Positions 15,778-26,600 of a DNA stretch of 64,000 bases are shown in pieces. Origin of the DNA: Gemmata palustris (GTDB lineage Bacteria; Planctomycetota; Planctomycetia; Gemmatales; Gemmataceae); contig NZ_JAGKQQ010000002.1 in assembly GCF_017939745.1 (NCBI RefSeq), forward strand, positions 248,001 to 312,000, given 5' to 3'. Position numbers and translations under genes: made by a program. Position 1 is the first letter of the stretch. The number at the start of each line of letters is the position of its first letter. The notes beneath the pieces were generated by a model. That model saw nothing but the letters and a program-made list of their open reading frames with translations. It was not told the origin of the DNA and did no database searches.

Positions 15778-18603
15778 ATGCGATTTGCTGTCGTCACCGT
15801 AACTGCGCTCTTCGCCTTGGTCTCCTTCACACGTATCGAACCGCCCGCCCGCGCCGCTGACCCCGACCCAGCCGCACTCGAATTCTTCGAGAAGAAAATC
15901 CGGCCCGTACTCGTCGAGCACTGCGCCGCGTGTCACTCCGTTGCCGCGGAGAAGAACAAGAAGCTCAAGGGCGGGCTGTTCGTTGATTCACGTGAGGGGA
16001 TGCTTAAGGGCGGCGACAGTGGCCCCGCGGTCGTGCCCGGCAAACCGGCCGATAGTCTCCTCCTCAAAACGATGAAGTACGACGGGGACGTGCAGATGCC
16101 CCCCAAGGGCAAGCTCCCGGCTGCGGCCCTCAAGGACTTTGAAAAGTGGATCGCGATGGGCGCCCCGACCCCGCGCGACAACGCCCCGATCGGCTCGAAG
16201 AAGCAGATCGGGCTGTCCATTGAAGAGGGCCGGAAATTCTGGGCGTACAAGCTCCCCGTCCGACCTCTGGTGCCGAATGTCCAGAACCCGAAGTGGGAGG
16301 CCCGGAACGAGATCGACGCATTCGTTCTCGCCGCGCTCGATGCGAAGGGGCTGAAACCCGCCCCGGAAGCGGACCGAGCAACACTCGCCCGACGCCTCTA
16401 CTACGACCTCACCGGGTTGCCGCCGCCCCCCGAAGAAGCCGATGCGTTTGTGAATGACAAGGCCCCGGGCGCTTACGAAAAGCTCGTGGACAAGTTACTC
16501 GCGTCGCCGGAGTTCGGCGTCCGGTGGGGGCGCCACTGGCTCGACATCGCCCGGTTCGCCGAGTCGGTCACGCTGCGCGGGTTCGTCTACCCGCACGCCT
16601 GGCGCTACCGCGACTACGTCATCGACTCGTTCAACGCGGACGTGCCCTTCGACCGCTTCATCAAGGAACAACTCGCTGGCGACCTGCTTCCCGCGGCCAC
16701 TCTGGACGATCGAAAACGCCAACTCGTCGCGACGACGTTCCTTCAACTCGGGAATACCAATCTCGAAGAGCAGGACAAGAAGGCCCTCCGAATGGACGTC
16801 GTGGACGAGCAACTCGACGTCATCACGAAGGGCTTCCTGGCGCAGACCGTGACGTGCGCCCGGTGCCACGACCACAAGTTCGATCCGATCCCGACGAAGG
16901 ACTACTACGCGCTGGCGGGCATCCTCCGCAACGTCAAGGCGATGGAACACGCGAACGTGTCGAAGTGGGTCGAGGTGCCGCTACCGGCCGACCCCGCGAC
17001 CGAATCGGCGCTCAAGAAACACGAAGCCGCGCTCGCTTCACTTCAGGCGCAGATCGCGGCCGCGAAGAAGGCCGCGGGCACCACAGCGGCGGGCGCGCTC
17101 GCGGTGAAGGACGTTCCGGGAATCGTGGTGGACGACACCCGGGCGAAGAAGGTCGGCGCATGGGCATCGTCCACGTTCAACAAGACGTTTATCGGTGCCG
17201 GCTACATTCACGACAGCGACGGAGGAAAAGGACAAAAGACGCTGACGTTTCAGCCGGACGCGGTCCCGCCGGGCAAATTCGAGGTGCGACTCGCGTACTC
17301 GCCGGGCACGAACCGGGCCGCGAAGGTCGTCGTTCACGTCTTCAGCGCCGATGGCGAGGCCGAGGTGAGCGTCGATATGACGAAGCCCCCCGCGATCGAC
17401 GGCCGGTTCGTCTCGCTGGGCGAGTACCGGTTCGAGAAGGGCGGGCAGGCATATGTCATGATTTCCAATGAGGGTACGAAGGGGCACGTCACGGCGGACG
17501 CGGTCGTATTCCTATCGCTCGACAGGAAGGAACAGGGCGACGAACCCGCCCGGGCGGAACCCGACACCGTGAAAGCACTCGAAGTCGAACTGAAAAAGCT
17601 CCAGGCGACCGGGCCGAAGCGCGAGATGGCGATGTCGGTCGCCGAGGAGAAGGTGATCGAGGACACGAACGTTCACGTGCGCGGGAGCGTTCACAATTTG
17701 GGTGACGTCGCCCCGCGCGGCGTCCTGACGGTGGCGCGATACGGCGCGCCTCTCACGATTCCCAAAAATCAAAGCGGGCGGGCGGAACTGGCGGAGTGGA
17801 TCGCCTCACGCGACAACCCGCTGACTGCCCGCGTCGCGGCGAACCGCGTGTGGTACTGGCTGCTCGGCGCCGGCCTGGTTCGCACCGTGGACAACTTCGG
17901 CACCACCGGCGAGACTCCGAGCAACCCGGAGCTGCTCGACTACCTGGCGAGTGTATTTCAGGCGCCGGCCGACCCCGCGACCGGGGGGATGGGCTGGAGC
18001 GTGAAGAAGCTCGTCCGGTACATCGTTCTCAGCCGCACGTACCGCCAGTCCGTAACCGTGACCGCGGACCCGGAGAACCGGTTGTTCGGCCGGGCGAACC
18101 GCAGGCGCCTCGAAGCCGAAGAGATACGCGACACGGTTCTCGCAGTGAACGGTCAACTCGATCTCACCCGCGGCGGGCCGACGTTCCCGGATTCGCTCGC
18201 GGCGGACTACGGGTACAAGGCGAACTCGGCGCGCCGGAGCGTGTACCTCCCGCAGTTCCGCAACGCGCTGCCGGAAATGCTCGAAGTGTTCGATGCGGCC
18301 GACCCGAGCGTAACGACGGGTAAGCGGAACACCGGGACGGTGGCCCCGCAAGCGCTGTTCATGATGAACCACCCGTTTGTGTTGGAGCACTCGAAGCGGG
18401 CCGCGGCGCGGCTCCTCGGGGAAAAGCACGCCGACGATACGGCCCGGATCACCCGGGCGTACCGTCTGACCCTCGGTCGCGAGCCGACATTGGGCGAGCG
18501 CGCGGTGGCCGAACGCTTCCTGAAGGGCAAGCCCGACGCGGACGGCTGGACGGCGGTGTTCCACGCGCTGTTCGCGTCGGCCGAGTTCCGTTACGTGAAT
18601 TGA
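15778..18603 (+). CDS. PSD1-type planctomycete protein (PSCyt1, DUF1549, golvesin-like domain, DUF1553)
   Basis: A 941-residue secreted protein; the start MRFAVVTVTALFALVSF gives a signal peptide ending near ARAADPDP, preferred over the GTG nine bases upstream. Residues about 30-125 are a planctomycete cytochrome-like PSCyt1 domain with the haem motif CAACH (49-53). DUF1549 covers about 155-385 (TGLPPPPEEADAF, WGRHWLDIARFAES, CARCHDHKFDPI). Residues about 440-575 (GIVVDDTRAKKVGAWASS, FEVRLAYSPGTNRA) resemble the golvesin/Xly carbohydrate-binding-like domain. DUF1553 follows from about 665 (AELAEWIASRDNPLTARVAA). A second CxxCH-like site lies in CARCHDHK. It is followed by a DUF1501 gene, the usual partner. 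Role in polysaccharide degradation is proposed for the family but unproven. Confidence 0.93.
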   Translation: MRFAVVTVTALFALVSFTRIEPPARAADPDPAALEFFEKKIRPVLVEHCAACHSVAAEKNKKLKGGLFVDSREGMLKGGDSGPAVVPGKPADSLLLKTMKYDGDVQMPPKGKLPAAALKDFEKWIAMGAPTPRDNAPIGSKKQIGLSIEEGRKFWAYKLPVRPLVPNVQNPKWEARNEIDAFVLAALDAKGLKPAPEADRATLARRLYYDLTGLPPPPEEADAFVNDKAPGAYEKLVDKLLASPEFGVRWGRHWLDIARFAESVTLRGFVYPHAWRYRDYVIDSFNADVPFDRFIKEQLAGDLLPAATLDDRKRQLVATTFLQLGNTNLEEQDKKALRMDVVDEQLDVITKGFLAQTVTCARCHDHKFDPIPTKDYYALAGILRNVKAMEHANVSKWVEVPLPADPATESALKKHEAALASLQAQIAAAKKAAGTTAAGALAVKDVPGIVVDDTRAKKVGAWASSTFNKTFIGAGYIHDSDGGKGQKTLTFQPDAVPPGKFEVRLAYSPGTNRAAKVVVHVFSADGEAEVSVDMTKPPAIDGRFVSLGEYRFEKGGQAYVMISNEGTKGHVTADAVVFLSLDRKEQGDEPARAEPDTVKALEVELKKLQATGPKREMAMSVAEEKVIEDTNVHVRGSVHNLGDVAPRGVLTVARYGAPLTIPKNQSGRAELAEWIASRDNPLTARVAANRVWYWLLGAGLVRTVDNFGTTGETPSNPELLDYLASVFQAPADPATGGMGWSVKKLVRYIVLSRTYRQSVTVTADPENRLFGRANRRRLEAEEIRDTVLAVNGQLDLTRGGPTFPDSLAADYGYKANSARRSVYLPQFRNALPEMLEVFDAADPSVTTGKRNTGTVAPQALFMMNHPFVLEHSKRAAARLLGEKHADDTARITRAYRLTLGREPTLGERAVAERFLKGKPDADGWTAVFHALFASAEFRYVN

Positions 18604-18691
18604 TTTCCTGGCCCGGCCCCGCACGACCGGCCACTGGCACGAACTCGCCCGGGTCACGGGGTTCCCATCGAGTCTCCGCACGAGAACCGCC

Positions 18692-20116
18692 ATGCTGCCG
18701 ATTCTCTCCCGTCGCGACTACCTCTCACGCACCGGTTGCGGGTTCGGCGCGCTCGCGCTCGCCGGCCTCGCTTCGCAAGAGGCGCGCGCGGCCCCCGTCG
18801 CGAACCCGCTGGCCGCGAAGCCGGGGCACCACGCGGCAAAGGCCAAGCGGGTCATTTTCTTGTTCATGCAGGGGGGCGTGTCGCACGTCGATTCCTACGA
18901 CCACAAGCCGATCCTCGACAAAGAAGACGGTAAGCAAATGAAGTTCGACGACGCCCGCGTGGTCGCCAACACGGGAATGCGCGGGAGCGCACAACGGGTG
19001 ATGAAACCGCTGTGGAAATTCGCCCAGCGCGGCCAATCGGGAAAATGGGCATCGGACCTGTTTCCCGAGGTCAACGGAGTGATCGACGATCTGTGCTTCG
19101 TCCACTCGATGCACACGGAGGGCGTGGCGCACGGCCCGGCGACGCTGTTCCTGCACTGCGGGTCGACGAGCTTGGCGCGCCCGAGCTTCGGGAGCTGGGT
19201 GCTGTACGGGCTCGGCAGTGAGAGCGCGAACCTGCCGGGGTTCGTCAGCATCGCCCCCTCGAGCGGTAACGGCGGGGCGCGGAACTACGGCAACGCCTTC
19301 CTCCCGGCGATCTACCAGGGCACGCCCGTCGGGCGCGCGGGGGCACCGGCGAGCGAGGCGACCATCCGCAACCTCGCGCCCGGTCTTCCCGCCGGTGCCG
19401 CCCAAGAGCACTTCGACCTGCTCCGCGAGCTGAACGCCGAACAACTCAAAACGAAACCCGGTGACGCGGAACTGGAAGCGGTGGCGGCGTCATACGAACT
19501 CGCGTGGCGGATGCAGAAGAACGCGCCGGACGTGATGGACATCGCAAAGGAAACGAAGGAGACGCAGAAGCTCTACGGCATCGGCACGAAGGAGACCGAC
19601 ACCTTCGGCAAGCAGTGCCTGATGGCGCGCCGGTTGAGCGAGGCGGGCGTGCGGTTCGTGCAGGTCACTTACGGCGACAACACCGCGAACCCGGCGTGGG
19701 ACCAGCACTCGAACCTGCCCAAACACGGCGACCACGCGCGGGCGGTCGATAAACCGATCGCGGGGCTGCTCGCGGACCTGAAGCGCCGGGGGCTGCTCGG
19801 AGACACGATCGTGTGGTGGGGCGGGGAGTTCGGCCGGACGCCCTACGCGGAGAAGAACGGGACGGGCCGCGACCACAACCCGGGCGGGTTCACGGTGTGG
19901 CTCGCGGGCGGCGGGTTCAAGCCGGGGTTCTCGTTCGGCGCGACCGACGAGTTCGGCTCCGCAGCGGCGACCGACAAGGTCCACCTGCACGACCTGCACG
20001 CAACGCTCCTGCACCAACTCGGGCTTAACCACGAGAAACTGGCGTTCAAGTTCGCGGGCCGCGACTTCCGGCTCACCGACGTTCACGGGCGCGTCGTGAA
20101 GGACGTGATCGCCTGA
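18692..20116 (+). CDS. DUF1501 domain-containing protein
   Basis: A 474-residue protein with an Arg-containing signal (ILSRRDYLSRTGCGFGALAL) suggesting Tat export. It has the alkaline-phosphatase/sulfatase-like DUF1501 fold: FMQGGVSHVDSYDHKP near residue 55, the middle LSEAGVRFVQVTYGD, and the C-terminal metal-site-like stretch TIVWWGGEFGRTPYAEK and GRDHNPGGFTVWLAGGG. It lies 88 bases after the PSD1-type gene on the same strand, the standard planctomycete gene pair, and both products are exported, so they probably act together on an extracellular substrate. Biochemical activity has not been established for the family to my knowledge. Confidence 0.93.
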   Translation: MLPILSRRDYLSRTGCGFGALALAGLASQEARAAPVANPLAAKPGHHAAKAKRVIFLFMQGGVSHVDSYDHKPILDKEDGKQMKFDDARVVANTGMRGSAQRVMKPLWKFAQRGQSGKWASDLFPEVNGVIDDLCFVHSMHTEGVAHGPATLFLHCGSTSLARPSFGSWVLYGLGSESANLPGFVSIAPSSGNGGARNYGNAFLPAIYQGTPVGRAGAPASEATIRNLAPGLPAGAAQEHFDLLRELNAEQLKTKPGDAELEAVAASYELAWRMQKNAPDVMDIAKETKETQKLYGIGTKETDTFGKQCLMARRLSEAGVRFVQVTYGDNTANPAWDQHSNLPKHGDHARAVDKPIAGLLADLKRRGLLGDTIVWWGGEFGRTPYAEKNGTGRDHNPGGFTVWLAGGGFKPGFSFGATDEFGSAAATDKVHLHDLHATLLHQLGLNHEKLAFKFAGRDFRLTDVHGRVVKDVIA

Positions 20117-20127
20117 GCCGGATCGCG

Positions 20128-23100
20128 CTACTCCGGCGTTGTCGTGTTTGCAGGCGGTTGCTGTGGCTCGGATTTCGCGCGTTCAAAGGGCGCCGGAGGC
20201 TTGTTCTCGCCCTCCGCGTGCGAATCGCTCGGCGGCTCTTTGCGCTCGGTCGCGGGCTTTGAGTTCCAGCCGATCGATTGAATAGTGGAGAAGAACACGG
20301 GCGTCAGGAAGATCCCGAAAAGCGTCACCCCGAGCATGCCGCTAAACACCGCGATCCCCAACGAGCGCCGCATCTCGGCCCCGGCGCCCTCTGCGATCAC
20401 GAGCGGCACCACGCCCAGGATGAACGCGAAGCTCGTCATCAGAATGGGCCGCAACCGTTGGCGGCTCGCTTCGACCGCTGCTTCCTGGCGCGACATCCCG
20501 TCTTCCTGGCGCTGTTTGGCGAACTCGACGATGAGGATCGCGTTCTTACACGCCAGCCCCACCAGTACGATTAGCCCGATCTGTGTGAAGATCGAGATGT
20601 CCTGATGCCCCACGTTCACCCCGATGACGGCGAACAGCAAACACATCGGCACCACAAGAATAACGGCGAGCGGGAGTTTCCAGCTCTCGTACTGCGCGGC
20701 CAGTACCAAAAACACAAACACCACGGCCAGCACGAATGCGTACACCGCGGTGTTGCCAGCCTGGTTCTGGAGATAAGTCAGCTCGGTCCAGTCCGTCGCC
20801 ATCGATTGCGGGAGCGCACGCGCGGCGACGCCCTCCATGAGTGGGACCGCCTGCCCGGTGCTCGTGCCCGGGCTGACGTTCCCCGTAATCGCGGCGGCGG
20901 CGTACATGTTGTACCGCTGCACCATTACAGGTCCGCTCGTGTCGCGCACGGTCATTACCGTGCGGAGTTGCACCATGTTCCCCTGGGAGTTACGCAACTG
21001 GAGCTGCCCGATTCCGCGCACTCGGTCACGGAACATCGGATCGGCCTGCACGTTCACCTGCCAGTTCCGGCCGAACTCGTTGAAGTTGTTCACGTAGTAC
21101 GACCCCAGGTTGTACTGGAGCGTGTTGAACACGTCGTCGATCGACAGCCCGAGAGCGGCGCACTTGGTGCGGTCGATGTCGAGGTAGACCCAGGGGGTGT
21201 CGAACCGCGAGCTGTTGAACAGCCCCTGAAGGCCCGGAGTCGCGTTCCCGTCGGCGACAATCTGGTCACTCGCCCTCTGGAGATCCGCGAGGCCCAGGTT
21301 CCCGCGGTCCTCGATGATGATCTTGAACCCGCCGGTCGTTCCCAGCCCCTCGATCGGTGGGGCGCCGAACGCTGATACGTTCGCGCCGCGGACCTCTTTG
21401 CGGCACTGCGCCTCGATCGATGCCGCGATCTCGTCCGCCGTCTGGTTGTCTCCGGTTCGCTGGTCGAACGGTCTGAGCATGACGTACAGCGATCCGAGGT
21501 TCGGGGCGTTCGCGTTCAGAATGAGCGACTGACCGGAAATGCCGACCGTGTGGTCCACGCCCGGTGTGTTCTTGGCGATCGTCTCGATGCGCGCCATCAC
21601 CCGCCGGGTGCGTTCGACCGAAGCCGAGTCCGGGAGCTGCACATTGAGGAGCAGGTAGCCCTTGTCCTGTTGGGGCACGAACCCCGTTGGAGTATGGGTG
21701 AACTCGCGGTAAGTCAGGAAGAGTAGGCTGCCGTAGACCGCGAGCACAATGAAGCTTAGGCGCACCAGCCACTTGACCCCGCCCGCGTACCACTCGGTGG
21801 TCAGGCCGAATCCCTTGTTAAACAGCTTGAAAAACCACCCGAGTACGAAGTCGAGCGCCCGCGTCGGCACGTCCTTCGGCGCGTCTTTAGGTTTCAACAA
21901 CAGGGCCGCGAGTGCCGGGCTGAGGGTGAGCGAGTTGAACGCCGAAATCAGCGTGCTGACCGCGATCGTCACCGCGAACTGGCGGAAGAACTGCCCCGTC
22001 ACTCCGGTAATGAACGCGGCGGGGACGAACACGGCCGTGAGCACCAGCGCGATCGCGATGACCGGGCCGGTCACTTCGTCCATCGCCTTGCGCGCGGCCT
22101 CGCGCGGCTCCAGCCCCTTCTCGAGCCAGCGCTCGACGTTCTCGACTACCACGATCGCATCATCCACCACGATGCCGATCGCCAGCACCAAACCGAACAG
22201 CGTGAGGTTGTTGAGCGAGAACTTGAACGCGGCCATGACTGCGAACGTGCCGATCACGGCGACCGGAACCGCTACGAGCGGAATGAGCGCCGCGCGCCAC
22301 GACTGGAGGAACACGAGCACCACGATCGCCACGAGAATGATCGCGTCGCGGAGCGTTTTGAACACCTCGTTGACCGACTGGCGGACGAACGGCGTCGTGT
22401 CATAAACGATGCGGTAATCCATCCCCTCCGGGAACCGCCTCTTCAAGTCCTCCATCTTCTTGTACACGCCGCTGGCCGTATCGAGCGCGTTCGCTCCAGG
22501 CAGGCCGTAGATGGTGAGCGCCACCGTCGGCTGGCCGTCGAGCGTCGCGGACTGGTCGTACTGCTGTGCGCCGAGTTCGACCCCGCCGACGGTCTGCTTC
22601 CGCCCGGTTTCGTCGATGATTTCGCGCCGCGGAGTCACAACATCGCGCAGCCGAACGACTGCGGCCGACTGCCCGGTGGGGCTAGCCGCGGTACCCGCCT
22701 GGTCGGTTGAAGTGGATTGAGACGAACTGCCAGAAGTGCCGGAACTACTGGTGCCGCTCGCGGTCGCTCCGCTCGTCATCTGCGACGTCTGGGCACCGGC
22801 CGGTCCGCCCTGGCCCACCTTGATGATGATGTCCGCGAACTCGTCCGGCTCAATGAGCCGCCCGCGGGTGTTGATCGTGAGCTGGAACTGTTGACCCTTC
22901 GGAACGGGCTGCTGACCGATTTGCCCCGCTGCGACCTGCACGTTTTGCGTGCCGATCGCGTTCACCACGTCGGCCGCGGTCAGGTTGAGTGCAGCCAGTT
23001 TCTCTGGGTCCAACCACGCCCGCATACTGTAGTCGCGCTGACCCAGGTACCCCACCCCGGCCACCCCGGGGAGCCGACCGAGTTCATCGCGGATCTCGAT

Positions 23101-23580
23101 CGTGGCGTAGTTGCTCAGCTCGAGATCGCGGTACCGATCGTTGGTGGAAACGAGGTTCACGATCATGAGCGTGGACGGCGACTGCTTCTTGACCGTGATC
23201 CCCTCGCGCTGAACGAGCGTGGGAATGACCGGCTGCGCGAGGCTCACGCGGTTCTGCACGAGCACCTGGGCCATGTCCGCGTTGGTGCCCAACTTGAACG
23301 TGACGGTGAGCGTATACGTCCCGTCGTTGGTGCATTGCGAGGACATGTACATCATGCCCTCGACCCCGCTCACCTGTTCTTCGATCGGGGCGGCGACGGT
23401 GTCGCGCACGGTCAGAGCGTTTGCTCCGGGGTACGACGCGGTGACGACCACTGTCGGCGGCGTGACTTCGGGGTACTGTGCGACGGGCAAATTGAATACG
23501 GCCACGGCCCCCGCGAGCGTGATGACGATCGACAGTACCGCCGCGAAGATGGGCCGGTCGATGAAGAAGTGGGAAATCAC
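20128..23580 (-). CDS. RND efflux permease, HAE1 family (second permease of the operon)
   Basis: A 1150-residue inner-membrane proton-driven drug exporter. It begins FFIDRPIFAAVLSIVITLAG, the first membrane helix, and carries the proton-relay motif GIVVDDAIVVVENVERW and the Lys-containing GLACKNAILIVEFAKQR of helix 10. A Ser/Thr/Gly-rich low-complexity segment (about residues 257-307) interrupts the upper part of the porter domain before VVRLRDVVTP, and a shorter insert follows at 317-333. The C-terminal 55 residues are hydrophilic (Glu, Pro, Lys). The start codon is GTG. Last gene of adaptor-permease-permease, 31 bases after the first permease. No outer-membrane channel gene is in the window. 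Confidence 0.95.
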   Translation of the reverse strand: MISHFFIDRPIFAAVLSIVITLAGAVAVFNLPVAQYPEVTPPTVVVTASYPGANALTVRDTVAAPIEEQVSGVEGMMYMSSQCTNDGTYTLTVTFKLGTNADMAQVLVQNRVSLAQPVIPTLVQREGITVKKQSPSTLMIVNLVSTNDRYRDLELSNYATIEIRDELGRLPGVAGVGYLGQRDYSMRAWLDPEKLAALNLTAADVVNAIGTQNVQVAAGQIGQQPVPKGQQFQLTINTRGRLIEPDEFADIIIKVGQGGPAGAQTSQMTSGATASGTSSSGTSGSSSQSTSTDQAGTAASPTGQSAAVVRLRDVVTPRREIIDETGRKQTVGGVELGAQQYDQSATLDGQPTVALTIYGLPGANALDTASGVYKKMEDLKRRFPEGMDYRIVYDTTPFVRQSVNEVFKTLRDAIILVAIVVLVFLQSWRAALIPLVAVPVAVIGTFAVMAAFKFSLNNLTLFGLVLAIGIVVDDAIVVVENVERWLEKGLEPREAARKAMDEVTGPVIAIALVLTAVFVPAAFITGVTGQFFRQFAVTIAVSTLISAFNSLTLSPALAALLLKPKDAPKDVPTRALDFVLGWFFKLFNKGFGLTTEWYAGGVKWLVRLSFIVLAVYGSLLFLTYREFTHTPTGFVPQQDKGYLLLNVQLPDSASVERTRRVMARIETIAKNTPGVDHTVGISGQSLILNANAPNLGSLYVMLRPFDQRTGDNQTADEIAASIEAQCRKEVRGANVSAFGAPPIEGLGTTGGFKIIIEDRGNLGLADLQRASDQIVADGNATPGLQGLFNSSRFDTPWVYLDIDRTKCAALGLSIDDVFNTLQYNLGSYYVNNFNEFGRNWQVNVQADPMFRDRVRGIGQLQLRNSQGNMVQLRTVMTVRDTSGPVMVQRYNMYAAAAITGNVSPGTSTGQAVPLMEGVAARALPQSMATDWTELTYLQNQAGNTAVYAFVLAVVFVFLVLAAQYESWKLPLAVILVVPMCLLFAVIGVNVGHQDISIFTQIGLIVLVGLACKNAILIVEFAKQRQEDGMSRQEAAVEASRQRLRPILMTSFAFILGVVPLVIAEGAGAEMRRSLGIAVFSGMLGVTLFGIFLTPVFFSTIQSIGWNSKPATERKEPPSDSHAEGENKPPAPFERAKSEPQQPPANTTTPE

Positions 23581-23611
23581 GCCCGAAGTCCTCCGTTAGC
23601 TGAGCCGAGGG

Positions 23612-26600
23612 TTACCGCTCCCACTTCACGTGCCCCTTGATCCACCGCCACGCGGGGGGAATCACGTTCGCCAACACCGCGCCGGAAACCCCGCCCGCGA
23701 TTTCCGCCCACGGAGACCGTGCCAACTCCAGCCCCACGAACACGTGGGCCACCGTGTACCCCAAAAGCGCGCCGAGTATGCCTGCCCCGAATCCCCGGCT
23801 CAGCGTTTCGGAAAAGACCTTGGAGTCCACGCCGCGCTGAATGAGGTCGAAAAACACCGGCGTGAGGAACACCCCGAAGAGCGTGACGCCGAGCATGCCG
23901 CTGAACACCGCGATGCCCAGGCTCCGGCGCATTTCTGCGCCCGCGCCCGAAGCGACCACGAGTGGCAGCACGCCCAGGATGAACGCGAGCGAGGTCATCA
24001 GGATCGGCCGTATGCGCAACCGCGACGCTTCGAGCGCGGCCTCGCGCCGCGGTTTTCCCTCGCGGTGCAGTACCTCGGCGAACTCGACGATGAGAATGGC
24101 GTTCTTGCACGCCAGCCCCACCAACACGACCAGCCCGATCTGGACGAACACGTCTACAGCCTTGTGCGCGATGAGCACCCCGCCGATCGAGCACAGCAGG
24201 CACAGCGGGACGACCAGAATGACGGCCAGCGGAAGCGCCCAGCTCTCGTACAGGGCCGCCAGCGCCAGGAACACGAACACGACCGCGAGCGCGAACACGT
24301 AGATCGCGGTGTTTCCGGCCCGTAACTGGAGGTACATCAGTTCGGTCCACTCGATGCTCATCGAGCGCGGGAGCGTCTGTTCGGCGGCCGCGTTGACCGC
24401 GTTGATCGCTTCCCCGGAACTGACAGAGGGGGGCACGTTCCCGCTCACCGCGGCCGAAGTGTAGAGGTTGTACCGCGTCACCGACACCGGGCCGTTGATC
24501 TCGCGGAGCTGCACGAGCGTGCCCAGTGGCACCATTTCGCCCCACTTGTTGCGCACCTGGAGCAGGTTCACGTCTTCGATCCGCGTGCGGTAGCGCCCCT
24601 CGGCCTGAAGCGTCACCTGCCAGTGGCGACCGAACTCGTTGAAGCTGCTCGCGTAAAGCGACCCGAGGTAGATCTGCATCGCCTGGTTCACGTCGTTGAG
24701 CGGTACGCCGAGCGCTTGCGCTTTGGTTCGATCAACATCGAGGTACAGTTGCGGTGTCTTCGAGCGGAACTGCGTGAGCACTCCCACGGTCGCGGGGTTC
24801 GGTTGGAGCTTGCCGACGACCGCGTCCGTCTGCTTCTGAAGCTCGGGAAGCCCGATCCCACCGCGATCCTGCACCATCACTTTGAAACCGCTCGCCACAC
24901 TCAAACCGGGCACCGGGGCCGCCCCGAAAATCTTGACGTCCGCGTCGCGGATCTCGCGGGCGAAATCCTTACGCAGTTTCGCCATGATCGCGTCGGCCGT
25001 GAGGTCCGGGCGCTGGCGCTTCTCAAACGGATCGAGAATGAGGAACACGGTGCCGAAGTTCGAGCTGTTCGCCGACATGAGCAGCGACATGCCCGCCGCG
25101 GACGCGGTGTGCTGCACGCCGGGCGTGTTCAGCGCGAGCTGATCCACACGCGCCATGATCTCTTGTGTGCGCTCCAGTGAGGCCGAGTCGGGTAACTGGA
25201 TGCTGACGATGAGCCGGCCCTGGTCCTGATCGGGGACGAAACCGGTGGGCGCCTTCTGGAAAACCCAGTACGTCGCGACGAGCAACCCGCCGTACAAAAC
25301 GAGCACGATCAGGCTGAGCCGGAGTAACCACCCCACCGTTGCCGTGTACATCCGCGTGCCGAACGCAAACCCGCGGTTGAACAGTCGAAAGAACCAACCG
25401 AGAGCGAAGTCCAGCCCGCGCGTCAGGTAGTCGCGGCTGTCTTCTCGCTTCCGCATAAGGATTGCTGCAAGTGCTGGGCTGAGGGTGAGCGAATTGAGCG
25501 CGGAGAACACCGTGGAGGCCGTGATCGTGACCGCGAACTGACGGTAGAACTGCCCCGTAATACCGCCCACGAACGCACACGGCACGAACACCGCACACAA
25601 CACGAGCGCGATGGCCACGACCGGCCCGGTCACCTCTTCCATCGCCTTGTACGCGGCCTCGCGCGGTTCCAACCCCTGTTCGAGCCAGCGCTCCACGTTC
25701 TCCACCACCACGATCGCGTCATCGACTACGATCCCGATCGCCAGCACCAAACCGAACAGGGAGATGTTGTTGACCGTGAACCCGAGCACGAGCATCACCG
25801 CGAACGTGCCCATGATCGCGACCGGTACCGCGACGAGCGGGATCACCGCGGCGCGCCAGTTCTGCAAGAACAGCAACACGACGAGGGCGACGAGCGCGAT
25901 CGCCTCGAACAGCGTTTGCACCACGTCCTGGATCGACTCGCGAATGAACGGGGTCGTATCGTAGGCGATCTGGTACTCGATCCCGTCCGGGAACCGCGCC
26001 TTCAGTTCGTCCATCTTCATTCGGACGCGCTCGGCCACTTCCAGTGCGTTCGAGCCAGGGAGCAAGTGGATCGCCAGCCCGACCGACGGTTTGCCATCGA
26101 ACGTCGCGCCGTTCGTGTAGGACTGGGAACCGAGCTCGAGCCGCGCCACGTCGCGCAAACGCACGATGGCGGCAGAGGGCGTCGTTCCACCGTCCAGAGA
26201 TCCACCGTTCAGTGCGCTGATCCCGACGGTTCCACCCGTGACGGGTGCGGCTCGCGTCGCGCCGGCGGAAGAACTCATCCCGGGCGCGACCGTGCCCAAC
26301 GGCGAATTCGCGGACATTCCGCTCCCGTTGTCCGTCACGTCCGAGGCCGTTCCGGTCGGATCGGTCGAACTGCTTGCCCCCGAAGCTCCGGCCGAAGACG
26401 ACATGCTGAGCGCCGGGCCGGTCGTGGCGGGACCGGTGGCGAGGGTCGCTGAGCCGGTGGCGGAACTGCCCGGGGACGAATTTGTGACGTAACTCGGGAA
26501 ACTGAACGTCGCCGGCGTCGCCGAGGAGTTGGTGGAACTCGTCGCGCTCGTCGTTGTGGGGAAGATGGCGCTCAGGTTCGGAGCGTCGCCCAGCGTCCCG

